Below are positions 1 to 6,536 of a stretch of DNA of 10,881 nucleotides, piece after piece. A program made the translations under genes and the position numbers. Under the pieces are notes generated by a model. The model searched no databases. It saw nothing but the letters and a program-made list of their open reading frames with translations, and had not been told where the DNA came from. The stretch's first letter is position 1. Every line of letters starts with the position of its first letter. The stretch comes from SIG578 sp045655125 (GTDB lineage: Bacteria; Bacillota; Clostridia; Oscillospirales; Ruminococcaceae), in contig JAZOOR010000071.1 of the NCBI GenBank assembly GCA_045655125.1, positions 1 to 10,881 of the forward strand. Reading direction: 5' to 3'.

Positions 1-699
1 GTAATGGTCACCAAGCTCCTGACCTTTTACAGTTTTTGCGCCGAACAGAGTCCTTCCGCAAATTTTAAGGTCAAGACGGTTTTCGTAATCCTCGCGGTCA
101 ACAAGAAAATATTCCTGTTCTGCGCCAACAGTAGGAATAACACGCATGGTTTTATCATCACCGAGGGCACGAAGAACTCTGACCGCCTGCTTTGAAATAG
201 CTGCAGAAGAACGAACAAGCGGAGTCTTGTGGTCGAGCGCCTCTCCAGTATATGAGCAGAATGCTGTGGGAATATAAAGACTCTTATCCTTTACAAATGC
301 AGGTGAATTAGGGTCCCATATAGTGTAACCCCTTGCCTCAAAGGTAACTCTGAGACCTCCCGATGGGAAGCTTGAAGCATCAGGTTCACCCTTAATGAGC
401 TCTTTTCCCGAAAATTCGAGCATAGGTCTGCCGTCCTCGGTGGGTGTAAGAAATGCATCAAATTTACCTGCGGTTATATTATTCATTGGCTGGAACCAGT
501 GTGTAAAATGCGTAGCACCCTGCTCTACTGCCCAATCCTTCATTGCGCTCGCAACAGTCTGTGCAAGCTCGGGATTAAGGGGGCGGCCTTCCTTGATTGT
601 GGAAACAAGGCTATTGTACGCATCCTGCGGCAGACGCTGCTTCATAACATCATCGCTGAATACGCAGCAGCCGAAATTCTTTTCCAGATCCGTTACCAT
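1..699 (-). CDS. glnN: Type III glutamine synthetase, N-terminal part (runs off left edge)
   Basis: Glutamine synthetase makes glutamine from glutamate, ammonia and ATP in the cytoplasm and is the main entry of ammonia into metabolism. Reading the minus strand from ATG at 699 gives 233 open codons to the window edge. Type III enzymes are about 700 residues, so roughly a third is present. Family segments are visible: HFTHWFQPMN at residues 64-73, the EFSGKELIKGEPDASSFPSG stretch from residue 95, and GAEQEYFLV at 192-200, whose glutamates belong to the metal/substrate site. This pattern is typical of type III (GlnN) rather than the shorter GlnA type. The start is supported by AGGAG about 8 bases upstream and by an N-terminus matching the family. 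It is transcribed away from ychF from its own promoter. Whether the remainder is intact cannot be seen. Confidence 0.93.
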   Translation of the reverse strand, partial: MVTDLEKNFGCCVFSDDVMKQRLPQDAYNSLVSTIKEGRPLNPELAQTVASAMKDWAVEQGATHFTHWFQPMNNITAGKFDAFLTPTEDGRPMLEFSGKELIKGEPDASSFPSGGLRVTFEARGYTIWDPNSPAFVKDKSLYIPTAFCSYTGEALDHKTPLVRSSAAISKQAVRVLRALGDDKTMRVIPTVGAEQEYFLVDREDYENRLDLKICGRTLFGAKTVKGQELGDHY

Positions 700-739
700 A
701 GTTTCAACTCCTAAATTTTGGATAAATAATATTTAATTA

Positions 740-769
740 AGTATACCACATATTACCTGCATTTGTAAA
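740..769 (-). promoter_or_regulatory. Probable promoter of glnN
   Basis: On the minus strand, TTTACA (769-764, 5 of 6 to consensus) is followed after 18 bases by TATACT (745-740), preceded by TGG, which makes an extended -10 element. Transcription would begin near 733, giving a leader of about 34 bases with the AGGAG site. I see no obvious repressor-type repeat over it. Assigned by pattern only. Confidence 0.55.
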
Positions 770-801
770 TATCAAAGAAAAGAAAATTATGCTAAATTAA
801 C

Positions 802-830
802 TTGAAAAAACAATAAATTTATTCTATAAT
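802..830 (+). promoter_or_regulatory. Probable promoter of ychF
   Basis: TTGAAA (802-807) and a perfect TATAAT (825-830) are separated by 17 bases, a strong housekeeping sigma-factor promoter. Transcription would begin near 837, about 30 bases before the ychF start. The GGAGG ribosome binding site lies at 852-856. Together with the glnN promoter it fills most of the 168-bp divergent gap. Confidence 0.7.
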
Positions 831-867
831 AAATAAAAACATCTAATTATCGGAGGATAAGGTATAA

Positions 868-1962
868 ATGAAACTCGGTATCGTGGGGCTTCCCAATGTT
901 GGAAAAAGCACCCTTTTTAATGCAATTACTAACGCTGGCGCACAATGCGCCAACTATCCATTCTGTACCATAGAGCCAAACGTCGGTATGGTAACTGTTC
1001 CCGACAGCCGACTTGATACTCTTGAAAAAATGTACGACTCGGACAAGAAGACATATGCAGTTATAGAATTTGTTGATATCGCAGGTCTTGTTAAGGGCGC
1101 ATCCAAGGGAGAAGGTCTCGGAAACAAGTTCCTTGCAAACATCCGCGAGGTTGATGCGATTATTCACGTTGTGCGCTGTTTTGAGGATGTAAACATCGTT
1201 CACGTTGATGGCTCTGTTGGCCCCGCACGCGATATTGAAACAATAAACTTAGAGCTGATTTTCTCTGATATCGAGGTGCTTGACCGAAGAATTGACCGCA
1301 CAAAGAAGGCTCTTAAAGGCGACAAATCATTAGTGGCTGAGATAGCGCTTTTAGAGCGACTTAAGTCGCATCTTGAAGAAGGAAGATCGGCAAGATCCTT
1401 TGAACGCAGCGAGGACGAGGATAAAATCCTTTCAACCATTTCTCTTCTCTCGGATAAGCCTGTTATTTATGCTGCAAATATGAAAGAGGATGATTTCCTC
1501 GGCGGAATTGAAGACAATCCCTTTTACAAAGAGGTCTGTGAAATTGCCGCTTCGGAATCATCGGGTGTTCTTTCCATATGTGCAAAAATTGAAGAAGAAA
1601 TTTCAGGTATGTCTGAAGAAGACAAGCTTATGTTCCTTGAGGATATCGGGCTTTCACAGTCAGGTCTTGACAGGCTTATAAAGGAATCCTACTCCCTGTT
1701 GGGTCTTATTTCCTATCTGACTGCAGGAAAGCAGGAAGTTCGCGCCTGGACAATTAAGGAAGGCACAAAGGCTCCTCAGGCGGCAGGAAAAATCCACACC
1801 GATTTTGAGAGAGGCTTTATCAGAGCAGAAATTATTTCTTATGATGACCTTATGGCTTGCGGAAGCCTTGCGGCCGCGAAGGAAAAAGGTCTTGTCCGCT
1901 TAGAAGGAAAGGAATATGTAATGAAAGACGGAGATGTTACTCTTTTCCGTTTCAATGTTTAA
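868..1962 (+). CDS. ychF: Redox-regulated ATPase YchF (Obg/OLA1 family)
   Basis: YchF is a near-universal cytoplasmic P-loop NTPase that binds ribosomes and, unlike most Obg-family members, prefers ATP. The 364 residues match the family's usual length. The Walker A/G1 motif GLPNVGKS is at residues 7-14. The G3 region DIAGLVKGASKGEGLGNKFL is at 70-89. The G4 position reads NMKE (204-207) instead of the GTP-specifying NKxD, consistent with ATP preference. A coiled-coil segment lies around 130-190. The C-terminal TGS domain (about 280-363) contains RAWTIKEGTKAPQAAG and the DFERGFIRAEII stretch typical of YchF. The start has GGAGG 11 bases upstream and its own promoter. It appears monocistronic, ending at a terminator hairpin directly after the stop. 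Confidence 0.97.
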   Translation: MKLGIVGLPNVGKSTLFNAITNAGAQCANYPFCTIEPNVGMVTVPDSRLDTLEKMYDSDKKTYAVIEFVDIAGLVKGASKGEGLGNKFLANIREVDAIIHVVRCFEDVNIVHVDGSVGPARDIETINLELIFSDIEVLDRRIDRTKKALKGDKSLVAEIALLERLKSHLEEGRSARSFERSEDEDKILSTISLLSDKPVIYAANMKEDDFLGGIEDNPFYKEVCEIAASESSGVLSICAKIEEEISGMSEEDKLMFLEDIGLSQSGLDRLIKESYSLLGLISYLTAGKQEVRAWTIKEGTKAPQAAGKIHTDFERGFIRAEIISYDDLMACGSLAAAKEKGLVRLEGKEYVMKDGDVTLFRFNV

Positions 1963-1965
1963 AAC

Positions 1966-2000
1966 AAAAATGCTTCGGGCGTTTTGCCCGAAGCATTTTT
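1966..2000. terminator. Bidirectional intrinsic terminator between ychF and trhP
   Basis: A 10-bp GC-rich stem, TGCTTCGGGC (1971-1980) and GCCCGAAGCA (1986-1995), encloses a 5-base loop. It is flanked by AAAAA on the left and TTTTT on the right, so it gives a stem plus U-tract on both strands. It can end ychF transcripts in one direction and the thyX-to-trhP operon in the other. Its last base is the final base of the trhP TAA stop codon, so on the minus strand the hairpin begins immediately after translation ends. Confidence 0.9.
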
Positions 2001-3217
2001 TATTTTTGTATTCTTATCATACTTCCCTTAGGTATCTGCGTTTTGCAGGCAAAGGAATAGCTGCCCATAGGATGATTTGCAAAATCTACAAATTCTCGAG
2101 CCTCTTCATCATAAAGCTCTGTTACTGCAGTTTCAAATGGTTTTCTATCGGGCGACATTATTTCAACACTATCGCCTACCCTGACACCATTTTTTGATGT
2201 GAAGAAAATTCTTCCGTTATCACAGTTATCTACAAGTCCGACTATATCAAAATTGCGGACATAGCCTCCGCTCTGATAGCACTGTCCCTCAGGTGGACGA
2301 CCGAAATAAAATCCCGTTGTGTATTCGCGGTGGCTGACCTTATATACCTCATCGAGCATCCAGGCATCTTCGCCTTTTGGCATTTTGCCGTGCTCGAAAT
2401 AGTAATCTATGGCGTGACGGTAGGCATTTGTGACAACCGCAACATAATAAGAGGACTTTGCTCTTCCCTCAATCTTTAAGCTTGAAATACCCGCATCGCA
2501 AAGCTTGTCGATGTAGTCAATCATACAAAGGTCTTTGCTGTTTAAGATATATGTGCCCTCTTTTTCCTCAAAAACAGGAAAATATTCCCCTGGTCTTTTC
2601 TGCTCCATAAGGTAGTACTGCCAGCGGCAAGGCTGAGAACATTCTCCGCGGTTTGCATCTCTGTGATTTAGGTAGTTTGATATGGTGCATCTACCCGAAA
2701 AGGACATACACATAGCGCCGTGTACAAAGGTTTCAATTTCGAGCTTAGGATTTGCTTTATCACGAAGTGTGCGAATATCGTCAAAGGATAATTCTCTTGC
2801 AAGCACAACTCGAGTGGCTCCCATATCATAAAAAGCATTTGCAGAGGCATAGTTTACTATGCCTGCCTGAGTTGAAATGTGCACTTCTGCCTCAGGAGCC
2901 ACCTTTTTAAGCAACGAAAGAACACCGACATCTGAAACAATAAAGGCATCGACATCACATGCTACTGCATTTTTTAGATATTCTTCCATTCTGTCCATCT
3001 CGGAATTGGTTGGAAGAGTGTTGCAGGTCAAATATACCCTTTTACCCTTTGAGTGAACCTTTTGGGCGGCAATTTTAAGTTTCTCAAAATCAAATTTTGC
3101 AACGGCGGCGCGCATACCAAACTCGGTTCCGCCGAGGTACACTGCGTCTGCTCCAAAGCAAAGGGCTGATTCCAAACGTTCCATATCCCCTACGGGACTT
3201 AATAATTCAGGTTTCAT
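2000..3217 (-). CDS. trhP: Peptidase U32 family protein, probable tRNA 5-hydroxyuridine synthase TrhP
   Basis: U32 proteins are named as peptidases, but the TrhP branch (E. coli YegQ, B. subtilis YrrN/YrrO) is needed to hydroxylate wobble uridine 34 of certain tRNAs. The 405 residues begin with PELLSPVGDMERLESAL and AVYLGG, as in the family. They carry the signature FVHGAMCMSFSGRC (164-177) followed by RDANRGECSQPCRW (186-199). C170, C177, C193 and C231 have the spacing of the four iron-sulfur ligands I recall from the related UbiU; C197 is a further conserved-looking cysteine. The C-terminal part (about 310-405) resembles the small beta-barrel of the longer TrhP type. It starts 6 bp after the mltG stop with no strong RBS of its own (AGGA is about 16 bases away), suggesting translational coupling. 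In B. subtilis trmR and two U32 genes follow mltG; here a single U32 gene follows directly. Confidence 0.85.
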   Translation of the reverse strand: MKPELLSPVGDMERLESALCFGADAVYLGGTEFGMRAAVAKFDFEKLKIAAQKVHSKGKRVYLTCNTLPTNSEMDRMEEYLKNAVACDVDAFIVSDVGVLSLLKKVAPEAEVHISTQAGIVNYASANAFYDMGATRVVLARELSFDDIRTLRDKANPKLEIETFVHGAMCMSFSGRCTISNYLNHRDANRGECSQPCRWQYYLMEQKRPGEYFPVFEEKEGTYILNSKDLCMIDYIDKLCDAGISSLKIEGRAKSSYYVAVVTNAYRHAIDYYFEHGKMPKGEDAWMLDEVYKVSHREYTTGFYFGRPPEGQCYQSGGYVRNFDIVGLVDNCDNGRIFFTSKNGVRVGDSVEIMSPDRKPFETAVTELYDEEAREFVDFANHPMGSYSFACKTQIPKGSMIRIQK

Positions 3218-3223
3218 AATTTA

Positions 3224-4447
3224 TCACTGATTTTCCTGTTTTAATCTATCATTTACTTTCTGCGCTGTTTTGCAGTTTTTCTGATGTTGTGCATAGGTTG
3301 TTGAATAATAGTATTTTCCCGTATTATCGGTTACAAAATAGTAATAGTTTGTATCGTTGGGAAAAAGAGCTGCGCGAATCGCCTCTTTTGTGGGGTTGCA
3401 AATTGCGCCCGGCATAAGTCCTGTGCGTTTATATGTATTATATGCATCATAGAGATTCTGGTCAGCATATGCAACGGTGGGCTTTATGACCCTCTCTACA
3501 TAATTAATTGTGACATCTGATTGCAGATTGGGAAACAGAGTACTCTTTAAGCGGTTATGAAAAACCGATGACACAAATCCCATTTCATTGACATCACCCG
3601 CTTCTGCCTGAATCAGAGAAGCAAGTATTATTATCTCATCAAAGGAATATTCCGACTGCTCTATTGCGGTTTTAATCTCGGAATCGAGGTGGGCATCAAA
3701 GTTTGCAAAGAATTTCTTTGCAATACCCTCATAATCGTCTGTTCCCGTGTAGAATTCATACTTATCGGGATAAAAATATCCCTCGTATTTATAGTAACGA
3801 TAATCATTGTCAGGCACATTTTTTAGATAGTCATACGGAACATCCATACGCTCTACCGCCTTAATAAACTCGTTTATATCCTTAATAACGTTTTTTTCTT
3901 TAAGTTCGCGTGCTATATCGTAAAGATTCCAACCCTCGATAACTCTGACCTCTGCAACGTCCTCTTTTTTTGCGAGCTTTTTAAGTTCGTTTGTAATTTC
4001 AGCATAGGACATATTACCCGCAAGCGGATGATATCCGTATTGAAAATCACCATTATCGCCAAGCTTGCAGTATAATCTGAACAAAAGCGGCTGCTCAATA
4101 ATTCCGTTCTCATAAAGTGTCTTTGCTATCTGAGCGGTGCTTGAGCCTTTTTCAATATATACATCCTTCTCGGCTACTGCATCAAAATCAAGACCATATA
4201 TATCCTTAAAGCCAAAAATTATCACAACAGAAAACATTACCGAAAGTGCAAGGATAATTATGGTGCGCACTAATAGTCCCCACTTTTTGCTTTTCTTTTT
4301 CCCTGCTTTTTTTACGGGTTTTTGCTCTGTTTTTATTTCTTCAGCGGGTATTTCACCCTCATTTGAAATAATCTCCTGATCTGCTTCTGTTTTTTCATTA
4401 AGAAGCTTTGCTTCTTCTATTATTTCATTTATCTTTTTTTCTTCCAT
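3224..4447 (-). CDS. mltG: Endolytic peptidoglycan transglycosylase MltG
   Basis: MltG is a membrane-anchored lytic transglycosylase that cuts nascent glycan strands and so helps set their length. The 407 residues have a charged cytoplasmic N-terminus (1-56, rich in Glu then Lys), one membrane segment (about 57-80), and an extracellular part with a LysM-like region (about 95-190). The YceG/MltG catalytic domain follows. Its hallmarks are EGYFYPDKYEF (222-232), ILASLIQAEAGD (274-285), LQSDVTINY (308-316) and YNTYKRTGLMPGAICNP (336-352). E282 is the likely catalytic glutamate. The first Glu of the more usual EKE triplet is Gln here. A GGGGA site lies 9 bases before the ATG. The gene sits 14 bp after the cyclo-ligase gene and 6 bp before trhP, so it is within the minus-strand operon. 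Confidence 0.93.
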   Translation of the reverse strand: MEEKKINEIIEEAKLLNEKTEADQEIISNEGEIPAEEIKTEQKPVKKAGKKKSKKWGLLVRTIIILALSVMFSVVIIFGFKDIYGLDFDAVAEKDVYIEKGSSTAQIAKTLYENGIIEQPLLFRLYCKLGDNGDFQYGYHPLAGNMSYAEITNELKKLAKKEDVAEVRVIEGWNLYDIARELKEKNVIKDINEFIKAVERMDVPYDYLKNVPDNDYRYYKYEGYFYPDKYEFYTGTDDYEGIAKKFFANFDAHLDSEIKTAIEQSEYSFDEIIILASLIQAEAGDVNEMGFVSSVFHNRLKSTLFPNLQSDVTINYVERVIKPTVAYADQNLYDAYNTYKRTGLMPGAICNPTKEAIRAALFPNDTNYYYFVTDNTGKYYYSTTYAQHQKNCKTAQKVNDRLKQENQ

Positions 4448-4461
4448 AGTGATTTCCCCGT

Positions 4462-5055
4462 TTATCTGATTTTTTTCACATAAATAATATCATTTTCGGT
4501 TATAACGATATCCGCAGAAATATCAAAAAATCCGCGCGGAAGCTCATTGAAAAGACATTTTTCGTAGCATAAACCTATTTTAAGTCCGCCATATGAGGAA
4601 AGAAAACGGTCATAATAGCCTTTTCCATATCCTAATCGGTAGCCCTCTCTGTCAAAGCCGAGACCCGGAAGTATACAAACCGAGTTTCTGAAATCGCGCA
4701 GTTTGTCACACATCTGCGGGTTTGGCTCATATACGCCAAATGTGCGCTTTTCGGTTTGACTCAAAGAAGTGATACTATAAAACTCCATATTCCGAGAATC
4801 GTCAATACAGCGAGGCACTGCAACACCTTTATTTTTCTGCAACATATTTGAAATAACCGAAAGGGTATCTACCTCTGCGGGAGTTGACATATAACACAGA
4901 ACAGTTTCAGCATCACGCAGCTTATCAAGACTAAGTAAATTACGAGAGATTTTTTTATCTAATTCTTCCTTTTGTTCCTGAGAAAGTGACGCGCGATACT
5001 GCTTTGCTTTTGCGCGATATTCATTTTTTAATTCTCTGATATCTATTTTTTGCAT
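4462..5055 (-). CDS. 5-formyltetrahydrofolate cyclo-ligase
   Basis: This cytoplasmic enzyme (MTHFS; YgfA in E. coli, YqgN in B. subtilis) uses ATP to turn 5-formyl-THF into 5,10-methenyl-THF, returning a stored or inhibitory folate to the one-carbon pool. The protein is 197 residues, normal for the family. It has the Lys/Arg-rich N-terminus (RELKNEYRAKAKQYR, residues 7-21). The diagnostic block PGLGFDREGYRLGYGKGYYD spans 130-149 and holds the phosphate-binding and catalytic residues. The GLCYEKCLFNELP stretch (161-173) is the usual ending. Its ATG lies inside the end of the DJ-1 gene with a 13-bp overlap; GGAG is about 16 bases upstream, so reading is probably coupled to the upstream gene. 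It shares the operon with thyX, another folate enzyme. Confidence 0.93.
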   Translation of the reverse strand: MQKIDIRELKNEYRAKAKQYRASLSQEQKEELDKKISRNLLSLDKLRDAETVLCYMSTPAEVDTLSVISNMLQKNKGVAVPRCIDDSRNMEFYSITSLSQTEKRTFGVYEPNPQMCDKLRDFRNSVCILPGLGFDREGYRLGYGKGYYDRFLSSYGGLKIGLCYEKCLFNELPRGFFDISADIVITENDIIYVKKIR

Positions 5056-5588
5056 AATATTGATGCAATAACTCCATCTGCAGTTTCTTTGTCGCGCAAA
5101 AGCTCTATAAGCTTATGTGTAAACTCAAAAACTGTTCCTGCCGCACGCGAGGTTATAACATTTCCGTCAACAACAACGCGGTCGGTTGTTGCATTAGCGT
5201 GAATAAGCTGCTCTTCAAACCCGGGATAGCAGCAAGCCTTTTTACCTCTGAGAAGTCCTTTATGTCCCAAAATAGACGGCGCCGCGCAAATTGCTGCAAT
5301 ATATTTTCCTTCCCTATCAGCCTCTTCCAAGGCAGAATTAACACAAATCGCCTTTTCAAGCTCAAGGGTTCCTGGCATTCCGCCAGGGAGAATTATCATT
5401 TCAACACCACTGTCATAAACAAACTCAGCATCGGTTATATCGGCAACAACCTTAATATCGTGCGAGCCGCTGATAACCTTGTTACCAATACCTACAGTTG
5501 TAACGGGAATATCAACTCTACGCATAAGGTCAACGGGAGTAAGCGCTTCCATCTCCTCAAATCCGTTTGCAAGAAATACATATACCAT
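5043..5588 (-). CDS. DJ-1/PfpI (ThiJ/YajL-like) family protein
   Basis: Members of this cytoplasmic superfamily are small Rossmann-like proteins with a reactive cysteine. Proposed roles are defence against oxidative or carbonyl stress, glyoxalase III activity or deglycase activity; the exact reaction here cannot be told from sequence. The 181 residues match the DJ-1 subfamily length. Seen directly: MVYVFLANGFEEMEALTPVD at the N-terminus, with E14 in the position of human DJ-1 E18; the ILPGGMPG loop (66-73); and the nucleophile-elbow segment AAICAAPSILGHKGLL (98-113) with C101 in the position of DJ-1 C106. A GGAG site lies about 9 bases before the ATG. A perfect 26-bp palindrome begins 17 bases upstream, so this gene may be separately controlled inside the operon. 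Its end overlaps the cyclo-ligase gene by 13 bp. Confidence 0.9.
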   Translation of the reverse strand: MVYVFLANGFEEMEALTPVDLMRRVDIPVTTVGIGNKVISGSHDIKVVADITDAEFVYDSGVEMIILPGGMPGTLELEKAICVNSALEEADREGKYIAAICAAPSILGHKGLLRGKKACCYPGFEEQLIHANATTDRVVVDGNVITSRAAGTVFEFTHKLIELLRDKETADGVIASILCKK

Positions 5589-5604
5589 AGTATTATCTCC
5601 TTTT

Positions 5605-5630
5605 TATGTAAAGTTATATAACTTTACATA
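5605..5630. repeat. Perfect 26-bp palindrome, candidate operator
   Basis: The half-site TATGTAAAGTTAT is followed immediately by its exact reverse complement, with no spacer and no mismatch over 26 bases. It covers the TAA stop of the DUF2156 gene (5624-5626) and ends 16 bases before the DJ-1 ATG, overlapping a possible -10 element. The symmetry over two and a half helical turns is what a dimeric repressor or activator site looks like. No U-tract follows the symmetry on either strand, so it is a poor intrinsic terminator. The regulator is not identifiable from the window. Confidence 0.75.
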
Positions 5631-5640
5631 TAAATCTTAA
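5613..5640 (-). promoter_or_regulatory. Possible internal promoter for the DJ-1 gene
   Basis: On the minus strand TTAAGA (5640-5635, 4 of 6 to consensus) and TATAAC (5618-5613, 5 of 6) are 16 bases apart. Transcription would begin near 5606, leaving a short leader holding only the GGAG site. The whole spacer and -10 lie in the palindrome, so a bound protein would block it. The -35 is weak and the region is AT-rich, so this is tentative. Confidence 0.35.
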
Positions 5641-6520
5641 CTCTACCCTTTTCAGCAAGAAATTCGGGATGGTAGGAAAGCTTTGCTTTTCTGAGTCCTT
5701 CTTCGCCGGAATCATCTTCGCGGTTCACCCATTTGATTTTGCGGTTTTCAAGGCAATCCGTGACAAACTCATTGTTTATAACCGGATATGCGCCGACAAA
5801 GCTTCGGTCCGCTTTTTCAACGTGGACATACAGAACATCCTTTTTTTGCTCGCCTATTGTAAAGGCTATCACCTTTCCATCAATTTCGAGAAATGCGCCG
5901 AACATTCCCGTTTCATACATATGATCAAGGGCAAACTGAGCGCATTCTCTTTCAATTTCCTCGGATTTATCCCTTGCAGGAAAATCAATTTTATAATTTT
6001 TATAAAACTCTTTTACCTTTTCAATGTTATCCTTATTAATATTTTTGTAAAGATAGTGGGGATATTTCTTTTTAAAGTTAGAAACGTGGTTTCGTTTTTG
6101 GTGAAGCCGTCTTCCCTTGAGACTCGCAAGCTTTTCTGCCGAGTACACATAATCAAAATAATCTCTTGATTCGGTGTAGTCTATATCATACATTTCCTTG
6201 AGACGTAATATATGCGGATTTGCTATAGAAACAAATTCCATCGGGATTTTTTCTTCATCGCAATATTCCTTTATATCAGAAATTGCCGCATAAAGATCGC
6301 CGTTTCCGCAGGGCATATAAAACAGTTGCTTTCCGAAGCGGAAAGTACCTTTTGTTATAAGCATATTATTTGATACTGCATACTTTAAGTCAAGCACTCT
6401 ACCCCACATATATGCAAATCCACAGGTATAATCAGTACACATGCAGTCATCAAAATCAAGATGTTTTTTTATAACATCAATATCCTCAAAGGATATTCTT
6501 TTAAACTCAAGTTTACTCAA
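5624..6520 (-). CDS. DUF2156 domain-containing protein (MprF C-terminal-like fold), function unknown
   Basis: The 298 residues look like a stand-alone DUF2156 protein (COG4866-like), related to the acyltransferase-type C-terminal domain of MprF, which moves amino acids from tRNA to lipids. No membrane segment is visible, so it is probably cytoplasmic. Family-like stretches are an aromatic and cysteine-rich N-terminus (CMCTDYTCGFAYMWG, 26-40), the basic segment LKGRRLHQKRNHVSNFKKKY (134-153), a GNAT-like core (EIDGKVIAFTIGE, 212-224; HVEKADRSFVGAYPVINNEF, 233-252) and the ending VNREDDSGEEGLRKAKLSYH (265-284). No substrate can be assigned. The start is TTG at 6520. It has GAGGG 9 bases upstream, lies 16 bp after the thyX stop, and no ATG occurs in frame before residue 27. 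The TTG suggests modest translation. The stop codon lies inside the 26-bp palindrome. Confidence 0.82.
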   Translation of the reverse strand: MSKLEFKRISFEDIDVIKKHLDFDDCMCTDYTCGFAYMWGRVLDLKYAVSNNMLITKGTFRFGKQLFYMPCGNGDLYAAISDIKEYCDEEKIPMEFVSIANPHILRLKEMYDIDYTESRDYFDYVYSAEKLASLKGRRLHQKRNHVSNFKKKYPHYLYKNINKDNIEKVKEFYKNYKIDFPARDKSEEIERECAQFALDHMYETGMFGAFLEIDGKVIAFTIGEQKKDVLYVHVEKADRSFVGAYPVINNEFVTDCLENRKIKWVNREDDSGEEGLRKAKLSYHPEFLAEKGRVKIYM

Positions 6521-6536
6521 AGGATTACGCCCTCAA

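Noticed and set aside
395..736. A 113-codon plus-strand open frame opposite glnN.
   Set aside because: The opposite strand encodes unmistakable type III glutamine synthetase, and this frame looks like its shadow.
5115..5621. A 168-codon plus-strand open frame over the DJ-1 gene.
   Set aside because: It lies wholly antisense to a clear DJ-1 family gene and its protein shows no recognisable family. No RBS or promoter was seen.
5605..5630. Reading the palindrome as a rho-independent terminator after the DUF2156 gene.
   Set aside because: The stem is AT-rich, has no natural loop, and is followed on the minus strand by AAAAAGGAG rather than a U-tract.
5669..6169. A 166-codon plus-strand frame with hydrophobic stretches.
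   Set aside because: It is antisense to the DUF2156 gene. The hydrophobic look comes from Lys/Glu-rich codons read backwards.
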